From Harmothoe impar (lineage: Eukaryota; Annelida; Polychaeta; Phyllodocida; Polynoidae): DNA of 64,000 nucleotides. Below are positions 61,216 through 64,000 of this stretch, one piece after another. The notes under the pieces were generated by a model. It did no database searches, was not told the DNA's origin, and saw only the letters and a program-made list of their open reading frames with translations. Position numbers and translations under genes: made by a program. Each line of letters begins with the position of its first letter. Positions within the stretch are counted from its first letter, which is position 1. The stretch lies in assembly GCA_947462335.1 (NCBI GenBank), contig OX381718.1:44330281-44394280 (forward strand), given 5' to 3'.

Positions 61216-64000
61216 TAGTCTGGAGGTTGTGACCAATGACCTCGCAGCGAATGACGTACGGAGGGTTTTTGGTGATTCTGGCTCGTGAGACCCCACTGAA
61301 CAAAATCCCACACGGTGCCAAGCTGGCACCGCAGGGGAAATTCCATAAAAGACGTTTTTCCAAAATGGCCCCTGGGAAAACGAGGACATTTAGAAAAATG
61401 GATATCTCTGCTGTTAATAGGTCTAGAATTTTGATTTCAACACCAAAGGATATGTTTACAAGGTCATACGTTCATAATCTGTTCATATGAAAGTGATTCA
61501 AGGTCAAGGTTAAGGTCAATTTAGAGGTCAAACTTTATTTTCCTGTATTTTTCATAAAAATCAACTATATAATCCTAGATATTATTATCAGAGTCATATT
61601 GAAGGTCAAATGATTCAAGATCAAGGTCAAGGTCAAGGCCAAGGTCAAATCAATGATTAAGCTTCCAATTTAGCTATTTTTCATTTGAATCACGTGTGGG
61701 TCCAATCTATCACATGTCATAATGTCACAGGCTCTTACCATACGGATATAAGAGGTAATATTTCTCAAGGTCGAGGTCATGTTACTAATTAGCTTACTTT
61801 TTACCTTACATTTACATGTACATTTGGCTGTGGTACAGTTTTCACATGAGCACTTGATCGGCTTTAGAATGAGGAGCTGGCAGTGTGTTCTTAGGGGTCA
61901 TAACAGGCATCAGCATTTTATTGACTCTGTCCTTGGCCCAGCCATACAGCTCAGGATCCGTCTTTGGGGGATCAAAATCCAGGCAATTAAGCCAGTGGTG
62001 GCTTGGACGTGTGCTCTTTGCACATTGAGTTTGAATGCCTTAAAGGTAGGTGGGAGAGACATCAGCTTCGGGGATGACACTAAACTTGCTCTTCCTGTCT
62101 TTCCCTTCCATACTTTGAATCGCAGAGAGGCTAAGTTGTCAACATCTGGATGGCCATAGCAGGCTGCCGTGAAGGTTGTTGCTTGCTTTATGATGTCTGA
62201 ACTTTTGGCAGTTACATTCCCCAGTAAGTCCATTTGAGCTCCTGTTTGGAGAACTTTAACCACTTTGGCCTTCCCAATGCCCCAGCACTGTGCTACAGTG
62301 TCACATACTGACAATGAGTGTGCAGCAGGTAGCCTGGGTACTATTTCATTGTGTTTCTGTACTGTAGCTTTAATGTCAACACATTTCCTGTTCTTTGATG
62401 TTTCTTCCATGACTATGCAGCAATTTATGCTATACTTGTTGTAATAGTAAAGAAGAAGCATGAACACATCAGTGTCATCAGCAATCACTTTGATGTTGCA
62501 TGCTTCATTCCCATTGGTGATCCATAGAAATTGCTGAATCATTATGATATCAGCTTCCTCGTTTGTGGTCCTCATGTCCGCTCTTTGAATGCAAAGACCA
62601 TCAGTGAATTCAAAGGAACCACCATTCTGGCCTGTAAGAAAGAGCTCTGGCTGACCTTTTTGAAGTTCCTCTTTGTGAACCACAATTTCACTCACAATCA
62701 ACTGAATCAGCTGGACCTTGTTATGTGAAGAGCTGAGTATGACCCTACGAGGAGGTAGCTGCATATTGCAGGAGAGTGATGTCTTCTGCTTGCTTCCGTG
62801 CTCTGCCCACAGCGAGTGGCCGATTTGATGCTGAAGTCAAGGTATCTATCAAACACAAGGTACAGATTGGCCGTCTTCAGTTTCCTCTCGATATATTCAA
62901 CAATATTGTCAATGTAAGCTTTTACAGTCCCATTTGATGGCCAGTGCACAACCCACAACATGGCACAACCATCAATGATGATATCTGTTGGTTTGGAAAT
63001 ATTCTCTGCAGGAACTTCCCCTTTCAGGTTGGTCTTCAATGTCACCTTATTTGTTGGACTTCGCAAATCACCAGTTTCGGTGAACAGGGAGATTGGCACA
63101 GCTGCTAATTCATAGGAGAGCACACCCTGTAAGTCTAGATCCCGACCTGAAGCCTGCAGGCCAACAACCTGTGTGTATATGGCACTGCTATAGTAGGTTT
63201 TTGGCAAGTTTATTCCAGCACCTGGCTTTGTAGCATGCATTGTTTTTACACATTTTGGTAGTGGTTTGTTAAAGCTGTCTGGCCAGCCCTTCACAAATTC
63301 AACCAGCATCTCCTCTCCCATAGCTACTGAATTATCCACATTCACATCATTGACGATCCTTCCTGTCACAACATGTACAAGTCATCAAAATCCCATTGGT
63401 TACAAGTAAATAATATTGACTAACTGACCTAGCGCATGACCTGGACCTTGCCATTGGTTTTTTGTGAACGATATCATCAGGATAGGAAATAGATTATAGT
63501 ATTTTACCTTGAGAAATGTACCATTTAATATGGTTATGAAAATAGTATCTAGCATTATATACATGTCATTTCTATCAAAAATACCAAAATCGGAGGTTCA
63601 ATCTTTGATTTGACCTTGACCTTGACCTCAACCTTGACTTTGACCTTGACCTTAAATCATTTGACCTTCTATATGCCTCTGATAATAATATCTAGCATTA
63701 TATACTTGTTATTCAGTTGATTCTAATGAAAAATATCAGAAAATGAAGTTTGACCTCTAAATTAACCTTGACCATGACCTTGAATCACCTTCATATGGAT
63801 AGATTATGAAGGTATGACCTTGTAAACATATCCTGTGGTGTTGAAATCCAAATCCTAGACCTACTAACAGCAGAGATATCCACTTTTCTGAATGCTATCA
63901 TTTTCCTGGGAGCCATTTCGGAAAAACGTCTTTTACGGAATTTCCCCGGCGGTGCCAGCTTGGCACCGTGTGGGATTATGTTCAGTGGGGTCTCACGAGC
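61216..64000 (-). mobile_element. FEN1-like nuclease DNA transposon, copy B (runs off the window)
   Basis: Inverted copy of 30594-33335. Mirrored coordinates always sum to 94551. It reaches further than copy A at its right side, showing the outer arm TGGCACCGTGTGGGATTATG...CTCACGAGC that copy A lacks, and continues beyond 64000. The left terminus starts TAGTCTGGAGG at 61216. Confidence 0.8.
61801..63369 (-). pseudogene. FEN1/XPG-like nuclease pseudogene, copy B
   Basis: The translations of the two main frames (63369-62707 and 62764-61910) are identical to those of copy A. This includes all acidic residues and the same frame breaks. The copies were therefore made after the gene had already decayed. 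Confidence 0.75.

Overview
The window looks like genomic DNA of an invertebrate animal, probably a marine deuterostome or similar bilaterian. It is AT-rich and dense in repeats. Two intron-rich, metazoan-type protein genes lie on the minus strand among many transposons. There are no prokaryotic gene clusters, rRNA genes or CRISPR arrays. The species cannot be read from the sequence.

Gene 1, a beta-1,4-galactosyltransferase-family gene (B4GALT-like), runs on the minus strand from 23181 to 3274 in seven exons. All splice phases fit and give a 403-residue type II Golgi enzyme. A 9.3-kb Ty3/gypsy retrotransposon (6978-16286) with indistinguishable LTRs sits in the intron between exons 4 and 5, in the sense direction. 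A minisatellite begins at the stop codon, and a MITE with a possible poly(A) signal follows it.

Gene 2, a CACHD1-like gene (VWA and cache domains, calcium-channel alpha2delta superfamily), runs on the minus strand from beyond 61030 down to 45080. Twenty-two in-phase exons give 1283 residues. Only the signal peptide and extreme N-terminus are missing. Its introns hold two related MITEs, a 5'-truncated LINE (about 58060-60004) and a CpG-rich block with forkhead-like sites.

Between and around the genes lies a transposon graveyard. (a) A DNA transposon with long imperfect inverted repeats encodes a decayed FEN1/XPG-like nuclease. It is present twice in inverted orientation (30594-33335 and 61216 to the window end), with no length difference between the copies. 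(b) A Ngaro/DIRS-type tyrosine-recombinase retrotransposon (33505-39068) has diagnostic split direct repeats. It interrupts a MITE whose unoccupied relative at 2371-2992 shows insertion without target duplication. (c) A roughly 850-900-bp hairpin-ended repeat carries two tRNA-like modules (21495-22342, 29697-30592). (d) A family of about 60-bp palindromes centred on GGCGAGTTACTCGCC occurs at least ten times. (e) MITE copies carry a CTCF-like consensus.

The two host genes have unrelated known roles: Golgi glycosylation, and a cell-surface alpha2delta-like protein. The transposons act independently of them except where they lie in introns or UTRs.
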